From Ricinus communis (lineage: Eukaryota; Streptophyta; Magnoliopsida; Malpighiales; Euphorbiaceae), in the NCBI RefSeq assembly GCF_019578655.1, contig NC_063259.1, positions 9,846,001 to 9,910,000 on the forward strand: a stretch of DNA of 64,000 bases, given 5' to 3'. The notes beneath the pieces were generated by a model. The model saw only the letters and a program-made list of their open reading frames with translations. It searched no databases and had not been told where the DNA came from. How positions within the stretch are numbered: position 1 is the first letter of the stretch; each line of letters opens with the position of its first letter. Both the position numbers and the translations under genes were made by a program. Positions 39,601-53,865 of the stretch are shown here, one piece after another.

Positions 39601-42600
39601 GAGCAAAACAACATCATAGCAAGGGTAAATTTTTTAATATGAGAAAACAACCCCTTAATACGGGAATATTTATCAATAAGAGAAAATAACCCTGTAATTT
39701 TGTTATATTTGTGAGTATGAGAAAACAACCCCTTTAATGAGTTAATTTTATAATATGAGAAAACAACACCATAAAAGGGGTATATTTATGGATATAAGGA
39801 TATAACCCCGTAAAACTTGCATATTTATGGATTTGATAAAACAACCCCATAAAACTAGTGTAATTGTGAGTTTGAGAAAACAGGTTTGTAGAAGGGGTAA
39901 ATTTTTTAAAATGAGAAAACAACCCCTTAATACGAGAATATTTATCAATCATAGAAAATAAAGCTGTGATTTTGGTATATTTGTGAGTATGAGAAAACAA
40001 CCCCTTCAATGTGTTAATTTTATAATATGAGAAAACAACACCGTAAAAGGGGTATATTTGTTGAAATAAGAAAATAACCCTGTAAAATGTACATATTTAT
40101 GAATTTGAGAAAACAACCCTATAATAGTGCTAATAATTTAATATGAGAAACGATCCTGTAAGAGTGATATATTGTCAATATAAGAAAATAACCTCGTAAA
40201 ACGTGTACGTTTATAAATCTGAGAAAACAACCCGGTAAAACTAGTGTAATTGCGAGTCTGAAAAAATAGCCTCGTGGAAGGGGTAAATTTCTTAAAATGA
40301 GAAAACAACCCCGTAATACGGGAATATTTAACAATCGGAGAAAATAACCGAGTAATTTTGGTATATTTGTGAGTCTGAGAAAACAACCCCTTAAATAGGT
40401 TAATTTTATAATATGAGAAAACAACCCCGCAAAAGGGATATATTTGTAGATATAAGAAAATAACCTCGTAAAACCTGTATATTTATGAACTTGAGAAAAC
40501 AACCCCATAATAGTGATAATAATTTAATATGAGAAAACGACCCCGTAAAACTAGTATATTTAACAATATAAGAAAATAACCTCATAAAACGTGTATATTT
40601 ATGAATTTGAGAAAACAACGTCGTAAATGGGGTATATTTGTCGATATAGAAAAATAACCTCGTAAAATGTATATATTTTTGAATTTGAGAAAATAATCCC
40701 ATAATATTGCTAATAATTTAATATGAGAAAACGACCCCATAAAAGTGGTAAATTTATCAATATAAGAGAATAACTCGGTAAAATGTGTATATTTATGAAT
40801 CTAAGAAAACAAACTCGTAAAACTAGTGTAATTGCAAGTCTAAAATACAGCTTTATAATGTGAGAAAACAACCCCGTAAAAGGTGTATATTACTCGAAAT
40901 AAGAAAATAACCCCGTAAAATATGTATTTTTAAGAATTTGATAATACAACCCCATAATAGTACTAATAATTTAATATGAGAAAACGACCAGTAAAAGTGG
41001 TATATTTATCAATATATGAAAATAACCCCGTAAAACGTGTATACTTCTGAATCTGAGAAAATAATTCCATAAAAGTAGTGTAATTGCGAGTCTCAGAAAA
41101 CAGCCTTGTAGAAGTGGTAAATTTTATAATATGAGAAAAGAACCCCGTACACCCCGTAATTTTGGTATATTTGTGAGTATGAGAAAACAACCCCTTAAAT
41201 GGGTTAATTTTATAATATGAGAAAACTACCTTGTAAAAGTGGTATATTTATACATATTAGAAAATAACCTCATAAAACGTGTATATTTAAGAATTTTAGA
41301 AAATAACCTCGTAAATGGGGTATATTTATCGATACAAGAAATAACCCCGTAAAGCGTGCATATTTATGAATTTGAGAAAACAACCCCATAATAGTGCTAA
41401 TAATTTAATATGAAAAAATGACCCCATAAAAGTGGTATATTTAACTATATAAGAAAATAACCTCATAAAACGTGTATATTTATGAATTTGATAAGACAAC
41501 CCCGTAAATGGGGTATATATATCGATATGTGAAAATAACCTCGTAAAATGTGTATATTTATGAATTTGAGAAAACAGCCCTATTATAGTGCTAATAATTT
41601 AATATCAGAAAACAATCCTGTAAAAGTGGTATATTTGTCAATATAAGAAAATAACCCCATAAAATGTGTATATTTATGAATTTTAGAAAACAACCCCGTA
41701 AAAGTAGTGTAATTGCAAGTCTGGGAAAACAACCTCGTAGAAGGGGTAAATTTCTTAATATGTGGAAACAACCCCGTAATACGGGAATATTTATCAATCA
41801 GAGAAAATAACCCCATAATCCTCTAAAATGGGTTAATTTTATAATATGAGAAAACAACCCCGTAAAAGAGGTATATTTGTCGATATAAGAAAATAACCCC
41901 GTAAAATGTGTATATCTATTAATTTGAGAAAACAAACCCTGTAAAACGTGTATATTTATGAATTTGAGAAAACAACCCCATAATAGTGCTAATATTTTAA
42001 TATGGGAAAACGACCCCGTAAAAGTGGTATATTTATCAATATAAGAAAATAACCTCGTAAAACATGTATATTTATGAATTTGAGAAAACAACCCCATAAA
42101 TGGGGTATATTTGTCGATATAAGAAAATAACGTCATAAGACGTGTATATTTATGACTTTGAGAAAACAACGCCATGATATTGCTAATAACTTAATATGAG
42201 AAAATGACCTCGTAAAAGTGGTATATTTATCAATATAAGAAAATAATCCCGTAAAACATGTATATTTATGAATATGAGAAAATAAACCCGCAAAACTAGT
42301 GTAATTGCGAGTCTGAGAAAACAGCCTCGTAGAAGGGGTATATTTTTTAACATGAGAAAACAACCCCAAAATATGGGAATATTTATCAATCGAAGAAAAT
42401 AACCCCGTAATTTTGGTATATCTGTGAGTATGAGATAACAATACCTTAAATGGGTTAATTTTTTAATATGAGAAAATAATCCCGTAAAAGGAGTACATTT
42501 GTCGATATAAGAAATAACCCCGTAAAACGTGTATATTTATAAATTTGAGAAAACAACCTAATAATAGTGTAAATAATTTAAAATGAGAAAACGCCCTCGT

Positions 42601-43669
42601 AAAAGTGGTATATTTTTCAATATAAGAAAATAACCCCGTAAAACATGTATATTTATGAATTTGAGAAAATGACCCCGTAAAAGTAGTAATTGCGAGTCTG
42701 AGAAAACAGCATCGTAGAAAGGGTAAGTTTTTTAATATGAGAAAACAACCCCGTAAATCGAAAAAAATAACCCTCTAATCCCCTTAAATGGGTTAATTTT
42801 ATAATATGAGAAAACGACCCCGTAAAAGTAGTATATTTATCAATATAAGAAAATAACCTTACAAACTGTGTATACTTATGAATCTGAGAAAACAACCCTG
42901 TAAAATTAGTATAATTGCGAGTCTGAGAAAACAACCTCGTAGAAGTGGTAAATTTTCTAATATGAGAAAACAACCTTGTAATACAGAAATATTTATCAAT
43001 CAGAGAAAATAACCCCGTAATCCTCTTAAATAGGTTAATTTTATAATATGAGAAAACAACCCCGTAAAAGGGGTATATTTGTCGATATAAGAAAATATCT
43101 CCGTAAAACGTGTATATTTATGAATTTGAGAAAACAAACCCATAATAGTGCTAATAATTTAATATGAGAAAAGGACCCCGTAAAAGTGGTATATTTAACT
43201 ATATAAGAAAATAACCCCGTATAACGTGTATATTTATGAATTTGAGAAAACGACCCCGTAAATGGTGTATATTTGTCAATATATAAAAATAACCTCGTAA
43301 AATGTGTACATTTACGAATTTGAGAAAACAGCCCCATAATAGTGCTAATAATTTAATATTAGAAAATGATCCCGTAAAAGAGGTATATTTATCAATATAA
43401 GAAAATAAGCCCATAAAATGTGTATATTAATGAATCTGATAAAACAACCCCGTAAAACTAATGTAATTGCGAGTCTGAGAAAAAAACCTCGTAGCAGGGG
43501 TAAATTTTTTAATATGAGAAAACAACCCCGTAATACGGGATTATTTATCAATCGGAGAAAATAACCCCGTAATTTTAGTATATTTGTGAGTATGAGAAAA
43601 CAACCTCTTCAATGGGTAAATTTTTTAATATGAGAAAATAACCCCGTAATACGGGAATATTTATCAATC

Positions 43670-44215
43670 GGAGAAGCACAACCCCGTAATTTTGGTATAT
43701 TTATGAATTTGAGTAAACAATCCCATAATAGTGCAAATAATTTAATATGAGAAAATGACCCTGTAAAAGTGGTATACTTAAGAATATAAGAAAATAAGCC
43801 CGTAAAACGTGTATATTTATGAATTTGATAAAACTACCCCGTAAATGGGGTATATTTGTCAATATGAGAAAAAAAACTCGTAAAATGTGTATATTTATGA
43901 ATTTGAGAAAACAACCCCATAATAGTGCAAATATTTTAATATGAGAAAACGATCCCATAAAAGTGGTATATTTGTCATTATAAGAAAATAACCCCATAAA
44001 ATGTGTATATTTCTGAATCTGAGAAAACAACCCCATAATACGGGAATATTTATCAATCGGAGAAAATAACCCCGTAATTTTGGTATATTTATGAGTATGA
44101 GAAAACAACCTCTTCAATGGATAAATTTTTTAATATGAGAAAATAACCTCGTAATACGGGAATATTTATCAATCGGAGAAGCACAACCCCGTAATTTTGG
44201 TATATTTATGAATTT
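43670..44215. repeat. 505-bp local duplication in block 7
   Basis: The rare junction GAGAAGCACAACCCCG occurs at 43671 and 44176, an offset of 505 bp (13 monomers), with matching monomer order on both sides. In-register unequal exchange would give this. Confidence 0.75.
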
Positions 44216-47200
44216 GAGAAAACAACCCTATAATAGTGCTAATAATTTAATATGAAAAAACGATCCGGTAGAAGTGGTATATTTGTCAATGTAAGAAAAT
44301 AACCCCACAAAATTTGTATATTTATGAATCTGAGAAAACAACCCTGTAAAACTAGTGTAATTGTGAGTCTGAGAAAACAGCCTCGTAAAAAGGATAAATT
44401 TTTTAATATGAGAAAACAACCCCGTAATACGGGAATATTTATCAATCGGAGAAAATAACCCCGTAATCCCCTTAAATGGGTTAATTTCATAATATGAGAA
44501 AACAACCCTGTAAAAGGGGTATATTTGTCTATATAAGAAAATAATACCGTAAAACTTGTATATCTATGACTTTGAGAAAGCAACCGGATAATAGTGCTAA
44601 TTATTTAATATGAGAAAACGACCTTGTAAAAGTGGTATATTTATCAATATAAGAAAATAACCTCGTAAAACATGTATACTTATGAATTTGAGAAAACAAC
44701 CCCGTAAATGGGGCATGTTTGTCCCAATAAGAAAATAAACTGGTAAAACGTGTGTATTTATGAGTTTTAGAAAACAACCCCATGATATTGCTAATAAAAT
44801 ATGAGAAAACGACCCCGTAAAAGTGGTATATTTGTCAACATAAGAAAATAACCCCGTAAAACGTGTATATTTATGAATCTGAGAAAATAAACCTGTAAAA
44901 CTAGTATAATTGCGAGTCTGAGAAAACAGTCTCAGAGAAAGAGTAAATTTTTTAATAAGAGAAAACAACCCCGTAATACGGAAATATTTATCAATCGGAG
45001 AAGAAAACACCATAATTTTGGTGTATTTGTGAGTACGAGAAAACAACCCCTTAAATGGGTTAATTTTATAATATGAGAAAATAATCCCGTAAAAGGGGTA
45101 TATTTGTCGATATAAGAAAATAATTCCGTAAAACGTGTATATTTATGAATTTGAGAAAATAACCCCATAATAGTGCTAATAATTTAATATGAGAAAACGA
45201 TCTCGTAAAAGTGGTATATTTATCAATATAAGAAAAGAACCGCGTAAAACGTGTATATTTATGAATCTGAGAAAACAACCCCGTGAAAGTAGTGTAATTG
45301 CGAGTCTGCGAAAACAGACTTGTAGAAGGGGTATATTTTTTAATATGAGAAAATAACCCCATAATACGGGGACATTTATCAATGGGTGAAAATAACCCCG
45401 CAATATTGTTATATTTGTGAGTATGAGAAAACAACCCCTTCAATGGGTTAATTTTATAATATGAGAATACAACACCGTAGAAGGGGTATATTTATCGATA
45501 TAAGAAAATAACCCCCGTAAAACGTGTATATTTATGAATTTGAGAAAACAACACCATAATAGTGCTAATAATTTAATACGAGAAAACGATCCCGTAAAAG
45601 TGGTATATTTATCAATATAAGAAAATAACTTTGTAAAACGTGTATATTTATGGATTTGAGAAAACAACTCCGTAAATGGGGTATATTTGTCGATATAAGA
45701 AAATAACCTCATAAAACGGGTATATTTATGAATTTGAGAAAACAACCCCGTAAATGGGGTATATTTGTCGATATACAAAAATAACCCCGTAGAACGTGTA
45801 TATTTATGAATTTGAGAAAAAAAACCCCAATAGTGCTAATAATTTAATATGAGAAAACGATCCCGTAAAAGTGGTATATTTATCAATATAAGAAAATAAC
45901 CTCGTAAAACGTGTATATTTATGAATTTGAGAAAAAACCCTGTAAATGGGGTATGTTTGACGATATAAGAAAATAACCTCATAAAAACGTGTATATTCAT
46001 GAGTTTGAAAAAACAATCCCATGATATTGCTAATAACTTAATATGATAAAACGACCCTATAAAAGTGGTATATTTGTTAATGTAAGAAAATAATCCCGTA
46101 ATACATGTATATTTATGAATTTGAGATAACAATCTCATAATAGTGCTAATAATTTAATATGAGAAAACGACCCCGTAAAAGTGGTATATTTATCATTATA
46201 AAAAAATAACCCCGTAAAACGTGTATATTTATGAATTTGAGAAAAAAAACCATAATAATGCTACTAATTTAATATGAGAAAACGACCCGTCAAGTGGTAT
46301 ATTTATCAATATAAGAAAATAACCTCGTAAAATGTGTATATTTATGAATTTAAGAAAACAACCCCGTAAATGGGGTATATTTGTCGATATTAGAAAATAA
46401 CCTCGTAAAACGTGTATATATATGAATCTAAGAAAACAACCACGTAAATGGGGTATATTTTTCGTTATAAGAGAATAACCTCATAAAACGTGCATATTTA
46501 TGAGTTTTTAAAGAACAACCCCATATGATATTGCTAATAACTTAATATGATAAAACAAACTCGTAAAAGTGGTATATATGTCAATATAAGGAAATAATTC
46601 CGTAAAACATGTATATTTATGAATATGAGAAAACAAACCCGTTAAACTAATGTAATTGCGAGTTTGAGAAAACAGTCTCATAGATGGGGTAAATTTTTTA
46701 ATATGAGAAATTAACCCCGTAAGAGGATTATATTTGTCGATATAAGAAAATAACCCCGTAAAATTTGTATATTTATGAATTTGAGAAAACAACCCCATAA
46801 TAGTGCTAATAATTTAATATGAGAAAACAACCCCGTAAGAGTGGTATATTTATCAATATAAGAAAATAACCCTATAAAATGTGTATATTTGTGAATCTGA
46901 GAAAACAAAACCCGTAAAACTAGTGTAATTGCGAGTCTGAGAAAACAGCCTCGTAGATGCAGTAAATTTTTTAATATGAGAAAACAACCCCGTAATATGG
47001 GAATATTTAAGAATCGAAAAAAATAACCCTGTAATTTTGGTATATTTTTTAGTACGAGAAAACAACCCCTTAAATGGATTAATTTTATAATATGAGAAAA
47101 CAACCCCGTAAAAGTTGTATATTTATACATATAAGAAAAAAACCCTGTAAAAAGTGTATATTTATGAATTTGAGAAAACAACCCCATAATAGTGCTAATA

Positions 47201-49609
47201 ATTTAATATGAGAAAACGACCCCGTAAAAGTGGTATATTTATCAATATAAGAAAATAATCTCGTAAAACGTGTATTTTTATGAATATAAGAAAACAATCC
47301 TCGTAAATGGAGTATATGTGTCGATATAAGAAAATAACCTCGTAAAATGTGTATATTTATGAATTTGAGAAAACAACCCCATAATAGTGCTAATAACTTA
47401 ATATGAGAAAACAACCTCGTAAAAGTGGTATATTTGTCAATATAAGAAAATAACCTCATATAATGTACATATTTATGAATCAGAGAAGACAAACCCGTAA
47501 AACTAGTGTAATTGCGAGTATGAGAAAATAGTCTTATGGAAGCGGTAAATTTTTTAATATGAGAAAACAACCCCGTAATACGAAAATATTTATGAATCGG
47601 AGAAATTAACTCCGTAATTTTGGTATATTTATGAGTATGAGAAAACAACCCCTTAAATGGGTTAATTTTATAATATGAGAAAACACCGTAAAAAACGGGT
47701 ATATTTATCAATATAAGAAAATAACCCCGTAAAACGTTTATATTTATGAATTTGAGAAAACAACACCATAATAGTGCTAATAACTTAATTTGAGAAAATG
47801 ATCGCGTAAAAGTGGTATATTTATCAATATAAGAAAATAACCTCGTAAAAAGTATACATTTATGAATTTGAGAAAACAACCCTGTAAATGGGGTATATTT
47901 GTCGATAAAAGAAAATAACCTCATAAAACGTGTCTATTTATGAATTTAAGAAAACAACCCCGTAAATGGGGTATATTTGTTTATATAAGAAAATAACCTC
48001 GTAAAACGTGTATATTTATGAATTTGAGAAAACAATCCCATGATATTGCTAATAACTTAATATGAGAAAATGATCCTGTAAAAGTGGTATATTTGTCCAT
48101 ATAAGAAAATAACCCCGTAAAACATGTGTATTTATGAATATGAGAAAATAAACCCGTAAAACTAGTATAATTGCGAGTCTGAGAAAACAGTCTCGTAGAA
48201 AGGATAAATTTTTTAATATGAGAAAACAACCCCTTGATATTGGAATATTTATAAATTAGAGAAAATAACAAAGTAATTTTGATATATTTGTGAGTATGAG
48301 AAAACAATCCCTTAAATAGGTTAATTTTATAATATGAAAAAACAACCCCGTAAAAGGAGTATATTTGTTGATATAAGAAAATAACTCCCTAAAACTTTCA
48401 TATTTATGAATTTAAAAAAAGAACTCCATAATGGTGCTAATAATTTAATATAAGAAAACAACCTTGTAAAAGTGGTATATTTATCAATCTAAGAAAATAA
48501 CCTCGTAAAACGTGTATATTTATGAATCTGAGAAAACAACCCTGTGAAAGTAGTGTAATTGCGAGTGTGAGAAAACAACCTCGTAGAAGGGGTATATTTT
48601 TTGATATGAGAAAACAACCCTATAATACGGGGATATTTATCAATCGGAGAAAATAACCCCGTAATTTTGGTATATTTCTGAGTATGAGAAAACAACCCCT
48701 TAAATGGGTTAATTTTATAATATGAGAAAGTAATCCTATTAAAGGGGTATATTTGTAGATATAAGAAAATAACCCCGTAAAACGTATATATTTATGAATT
48801 TGAGAAAATAACCTCATAATAGTACTAATAATTTAATATGAGAAAATGACACCATAAAAGTGGTATATTTATCAATATAAGAAAATAACCTCGTAAAACA
48901 TGTATATTTATGAATTTGAGAAAATAACCCCGTAAAAAGGGTATATTTGTCCATATAAGAAAATAACCCTGTAAAACTAGGGCTGAGCACGGATCGGTCC
49001 AATTCAGTTATTTATAAATCACCAGTACTATACCAAACCTCAGTTATTTTAAAATTGAAGGTACCAGTACCGTACCAAACATAAAAGGATCCAATACCGT
49101 ATTGTACCAATTTTACGGTTCAATACAGTTCGGTTCGGTGCTATTTTCGGTTCTAAAAATTTAAAAAATACAACTCTAATCTCATCTTTAATCAAATATA
49201 TTTAGAGAAAATATGATTACCAACCTAAAAAAAGTAGCATGAAAATCTGAATTAAAATTGCAATCACATTCTTGAACAACCTGTTTCGCAATTCAGTCAC
49301 TTGCAAATATAATAATTCATTCAATTACGAACCATTAAAATATATATTACTGCTAGCATAAAAATATTTTACATATGGTAATCATTAAAATAAATAAATT
49401 TACAAACTTTATGTAGCACTAAAATACATGTCCAAAATTAGCAAAGGAATGTTATTACCTCCCCTCGAAATTAGCACTCCACATTTAATCTTGGCATAAG
49501 AGACTCACCAATCTCAGGATCTTGAATTATTTCTACAATAAAAGTAAAAAATTACGTCAATAAGACTTAACACCATCAACAATAAACAAACATATGTAAG
49601 AAGTAAAGA

Positions 49610-51783
49610 AGTGTTACTTGACTCTATGCTTTCAATATCCCCTATTGATTCTTCTAGTTGGATAGGTTTATTTGAACTTCTAAGCCAATCTTGACAACAA
49701 ATGAGGACCTCCGCTGTTGTAGGAAGTAAAGAACTTCTATATTGATCTAGAGTTCATCCTCCAGTACTAAATGCAGATTCAGAAGCTACTGCTGAAGCTT
49801 GGATAGCCAATACATCGCGTGCAACCTTGGACAAGATAGGATACCTTACTGAATTCACCTTCCACCATGCTAAGATATCGAAATCAATGGTGAATTTTTC
49901 TGCAAATTCTTCGAAGTACCTATCTAACTCAGATATCTTAGACAAATTCTGCCGCGCTTCTTCCTCTAAAAAGAACTCATCAATCTCTTCTTCTGTTTCT
50001 GTATCACTTGGCCCACTATCATATGTAGATTTCTCTGAGCTCCCTACAACCTCATCCATATATAATTGATCCTCAATTATCTTGTATTCATCCACCATCA
50101 ACTTTAAAGTTGTTTTCACCCTTTTTTCCAAATTTTTTGCCTCATCTTTACCATAATAAATGGTGTACTTAGCTTTTAAGTACTTTAATTTGCACCTAGG
50201 ATCCAAAACAGCAGCCACAAATAACATAACATTCATTTTATCTAAAGAACCCCAATATTTGTCAAATTTAGCTCGCATTTCAATTAGCTCACTATCCTTG
50301 CTAATTTTAGAAGCATCTAGTTCTTTTAAAATCTTTATCACCTCCGGAAAATAAAGATTTGAAGTAGAGTACAATGTGCCAGATAGTTTGCAAGTAGCAT
50401 TATAGAACTTCTTAAAAACTTTATTTGCACCTTAGCTTTAGTCCAATCTACTTCACTAGGTAAATCATCACCAAAATCAGCCAGGAATTTGGAGTCTATG
50501 TCCTCCAACATATCAAAAGCCTTTTGATAGCCCAAAGCATAATCTAACATCAAATAAGTTGAATTCCACCTAGTTAGGCAATCTAACTATAAATAGGACT
50601 TATTCTTTAAATTTGCTAACTCGCAAGCCTTCTTAAATAGATCCATTCTTTGAGGACTACTTCTAATGTACTTCACAACATCTCTAATTTTTTTAATGGA
50701 AACTTGAGATATTTGAAGTCCATCTTTCACAATTAATTGAAGAATATGAGCAAAACACCTCATATGAAATGCATCTCCACCTAAAATAAATGCATTTTTT
50801 TTAATAATCTTTTCTTCAATTGTTGAATAGCAGTGTCATTACTAGATGCATTATCAACAGTTATGCACACGACCTTTTTTATACCCCACTCCTCCATACA
50901 AACATCTACTGGATTACCTATATTTATACCTCTATGACTTTTAACAACACAAAAATTCAATATCCTCTTATGCATATTCCAATCAGCATCTATAAAATGA
51001 GCAGTCAAACAAAAATAGCTTAAATTTTGCACACTTGTCCAAGTATCAGTGGTCAAAGAGACTCTTTGACATTGTGTTGCAATAATGGCTTTCAATTTTT
51101 TTTTCTCTTCAGCAAACAAAGTGAAACAATCCCTCATAATGGTGAATCTAGAAGGAATAATAAAATCAGGTACAACAACTTGAATAAATTCTCTAAACCC
51201 TTTCCTTTCCATAAATCTAAAGGGTAATTCATCTTTAATTATCATTCGAACTAATGCTTTCCTACAAGCTTCTTGATCAAAACACCAAGTTCCAATCTTA
51301 GGACTTTTTGTAGTTATGGACTTTAAGAATGTTAGGGTCTTTTGCGATTTATCCTTCTTAATTTCTGCATCAATCAACTGTTGTTTATGAGGAAATTTTT
51401 TACAGGTTAATAGCAAGTGTTTCCTAAGACCCGAAGTTCCTCTACTTGTCTCTTTACCATCAGAGTTCTTAATTTTTTTCAAAATGCAACCAAACAAATG
51501 ACCTAGTTTTACTAGGAAGGGAAGTTGGTGGATTAGCGGTGTTAGTACCTTCATTAGTGTCAACAGTCTGCATTTCTTTTTCTGTTGGTGATGGACACAG
51601 ATGTTTACTTGAACAGGCAGCGGTACTGTTATTGCCAGCAGATGAAGCATTATTTTCCGATGGAGGTGGAATTGAAGCTAAGCACAAGCCATCAATGTTT
51701 GAAGAAGTATAATCAATTGTTTTCCTCTTCTTAGTTCTGGATAGTTGGCTAACTCCATGTTTTACCATCTTTATAAACTGCAA
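49610..51783 (-). pseudogene. BED-finger hAT transposase (RICESLEEPER-like), broken
   Basis: Minus-strand pieces read in order as a plant hAT transposase. The N-terminal part (51783-51469) ends TRSFVWLHFEK, the start of a BED finger. The next piece (to 50781) has TSGLRKHLLLTC, the finger's His/Cys end, then TTDTWTSVQNLSYF and ITVDNASSND, which carry the first two catalytic Asp of the RNase H-like fold. Further on come HMRCFAHILQLIV, CLTRWNSTYLMLD, LDPRCKLKYL and the C-terminal dimerisation region ending VASESAFSTGG. Defects: the CxxC half of the BED finger is missing and the frame shifts there; a frameshift occurs in an A-run near 50790; a stop at 50587-50589; a frameshift near 50420; a TGA at 49754-49756 where an Arg is usual. 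Homology continues past it (LDQYRSSLLP). It cannot make a full transposase. The 3' limit is approximate. Confidence 0.92.
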
Positions 51784-52779
51784 AATATAAGATAAAATTA
51801 AGTTAAAGCTTAATTACTATAGATAAGTTTGGCACTCTATAAATAGACATATCTATCGTATTATATAATTTATTATACTTTTGTTACTTATCACGTATAG
51901 CTACATTTAACATTTTGTGCACTTATAAATTTAATATAACCAAATATGCATCTTTTAATTTGTGCACTTTCATTTTCAACTATTATTATTACTAATTCAA
52001 TGGTAGTCGCCCTCAAACATGACTAATCACTATGACCTGTAACTAATTGACTAGAATAATTTATGAGGGAATGTCCTAGTTAAGTTATTTTGGACCTCAT
52101 TGCACTTTTCTGCTCACTCAATGTCTAGCATTTTAAAGCAACAAATCTTTATTTGTTGATAAAACATGTTAATAATCCCTTAAGCATGCAAAAAAACAAA
52201 ATAAAGATTCAGTACGTAGTTTTAAGACATAAGCAATTAATGCCTCTAATCCGATAAATTAAGTCTGGCTGATCCTAGTCCTTTTAATATCCATCTTATA
52301 ATGATTTAAATACAATTTAAATTCTCAGTTCAAATGTATTAACACAAAACAAAAGCTTTTCTCATTATTTTATATAATGCATGAGGGAGTTGGATGGTAA
52401 ATTATATTTTGCCAATTGCGAATCAAATGCTTGTAATGAGTACAACCCCCCGACAAGCATATCAATAGAGCTGGCAATATCTCAATTCTTTATGGGCGTA
52501 GGCAACCATAAGTTATAATTTAAAAATGGCAGCACCATACAAACAAGCATAATAAGATCAATAAATAGTGCACTTTACGTACTAGAGTTCCTGTCGCAAC
52601 AAGAACACATCCACATTTGACCTGATACACGAGAAGGCGAAACAGCGGTGAGAAGGCGGATCAATGGTTGACAACGGCGGCCAAGGGTGGAAGCGTACGA
52701 CTCGGTGGCGGGAGCAGCGGCAACATCAAAGCAAACAAAAGGCAACGGCAGCAGGAAAAGGAAACAGCAGCAGCAACAA

Positions 52780-52930
52780 TGGGTGACACAACGATGGGCG
52801 ACGGGAACAGCAGCAACAATGGGCGACGAGAACAGCAACAACGATGGGCGACGGGAAGTGATAGGAACAGCAACAACGATGGGCGATGAGAAGCGACGGG
52901 AACAGCAGCAACGATGGGCGACAGGAACAG
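52780..52930. repeat. Minisatellite upstream of the hAT transposase
   Basis: Imperfect 21-33 bp repeats built on CAGCAACAATGGGCGACGGG, at least five copies. It sits in the 5' part of the hAT element, between the transposase start (51783) and the AT-rich end. Repeat translations open several frames on both strands; none is a credible protein. Confidence 0.8.
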
Positions 52931-52980
52931 TATACTTTGTTAAAAGATGTTTTGACAATTTTTTCTCAAGTTTTGTTTGA

Positions 52981-53640
52981 TCCTGTTCAAAAAAAATTTA
53001 ATTTATAAATATAATTTAATATATATTTTTAAATTTTAATATTAATTTATAATATTTTAAAAGTTAATAAATTAATTATTTCTAAATATTTAATTTTTAA
53101 GTTTTATTAGTATAATAATATAAAAATTATTTTTAAAATATTTATTTATTAATTTTAATATTTATATAAATTAATACTTTTAGTATAATTAATATTATTA
53201 TTTTTAAAATAAAAATATTATATAATTAAAAATTAATTTATTAATAAATATAGTGTAAATAATATTATACTTATATAATAATATCTTTTATAATTTTTTA
53301 CTAATTTATATAACTTTTTATTAAATTAAGTAATTTTTTAATTAATTTGTCAAAAATTTCTAGATAGTAGATAAATTTTAAATCTAGTATTATAGTATGT
53401 ATATTATATTACTAGTATCAGTATACTATGTGACATTAATATATATAACTTATATTTTTATAGCGTATAAAGTATATTATAATATTATAGTTATTTTTAA
53501 TATGTATTATATTTTGTATTTCGATAACAATTGCTTGAATTATATAAATGATAAATATCAAATAATTTTTATAGAGTATATGTATTATTTTTTTAATATG
53601 TATTATTTATATAATATAAATAATTATTTATAAATATATG
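52981..53640. other. Extremely AT-rich part of the hAT element
   Basis: About 660 bp of almost pure A/T with no gene. The right part (from ~53400) matches, in reverse, about 3926-4230 of the non-autonomous element, so it belongs to the family's conserved end. The 78-codon frame at 53397-53633 is a composition artefact. Confidence 0.75.
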
Positions 53641-53865
53641 TAAAAAATTCGGTTCTACGGTTTGATCCGGATCAGTACAAGTCGAATTGGTTCTGGTACA
53701 GTTACGGTACGGTTTTTACTAAAGGACCAGTACCATACCGTAATAGTAAAAAAATTCGGATTGGTTCAATTCGGTTATAAAAATTTTCAGTTTTTTCGGT
53801 TCTGGTACTTTTCGGTACGGTTATTCGGTTCGGGCGGGAATCACCGAGATCCATGCTCAGCCCTA

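Larger units (their letters stand above)
31300..48977. repeat. Satellite array block 7, 17.7 kb uninterrupted
   Basis: Largest block. Ten monomer types recur in a fixed order, recognisable by CATAATAGTGCTAATAATTT, CCGTAAAAGTGG, CGTGTATATTTATGAAT, AACTAGTGTAATTGCGAG, GTAGAAGGGGTAAATTTT, AATACGGGAATATTTATC, AATTTTGGTATATTTGTG and CTTAAATGGGTTAATTTT. Two types are 38 bp and the rest 39 bp. The first 2.5 kb matches the sequence after the intact hAT copy (5157 onward). The right end abuts the large hAT element. No other sequence is embedded. Confidence 0.95.
48978..53865 (-). mobile_element. Large hAT transposon with decayed transposase
   Basis: Left end TAGGGCTGAGCACGGATC and right end, read inward, TAGGGCTGAGCATGGATC match at 17 of 18 positions. 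Flanks are TGTAAAAC (48970-48977) and CGTAAAAC (53866-53873), an 8-bp duplication with one C-to-T difference at a CpG. Subterminal regions are full of GGTACGGT and CGGTTCGGT words. Both ends match the smaller elements at 3716 and 30585, making this their parent family. The transposase reading frame lies on the minus strand but is disabled. Confidence 0.94.

Noticed and set aside
52575..52980. Gln/Asn-rich or Leu/Ser-rich proteins up to 127 codons
   Set aside because: Produced by the CAGCAACAATGGGCGACGGG minisatellite; open on both strands at once.
53397..53633. 78-codon Ile/Tyr-rich frame
   Set aside because: Almost pure AT DNA within the hAT end; composition artefact.
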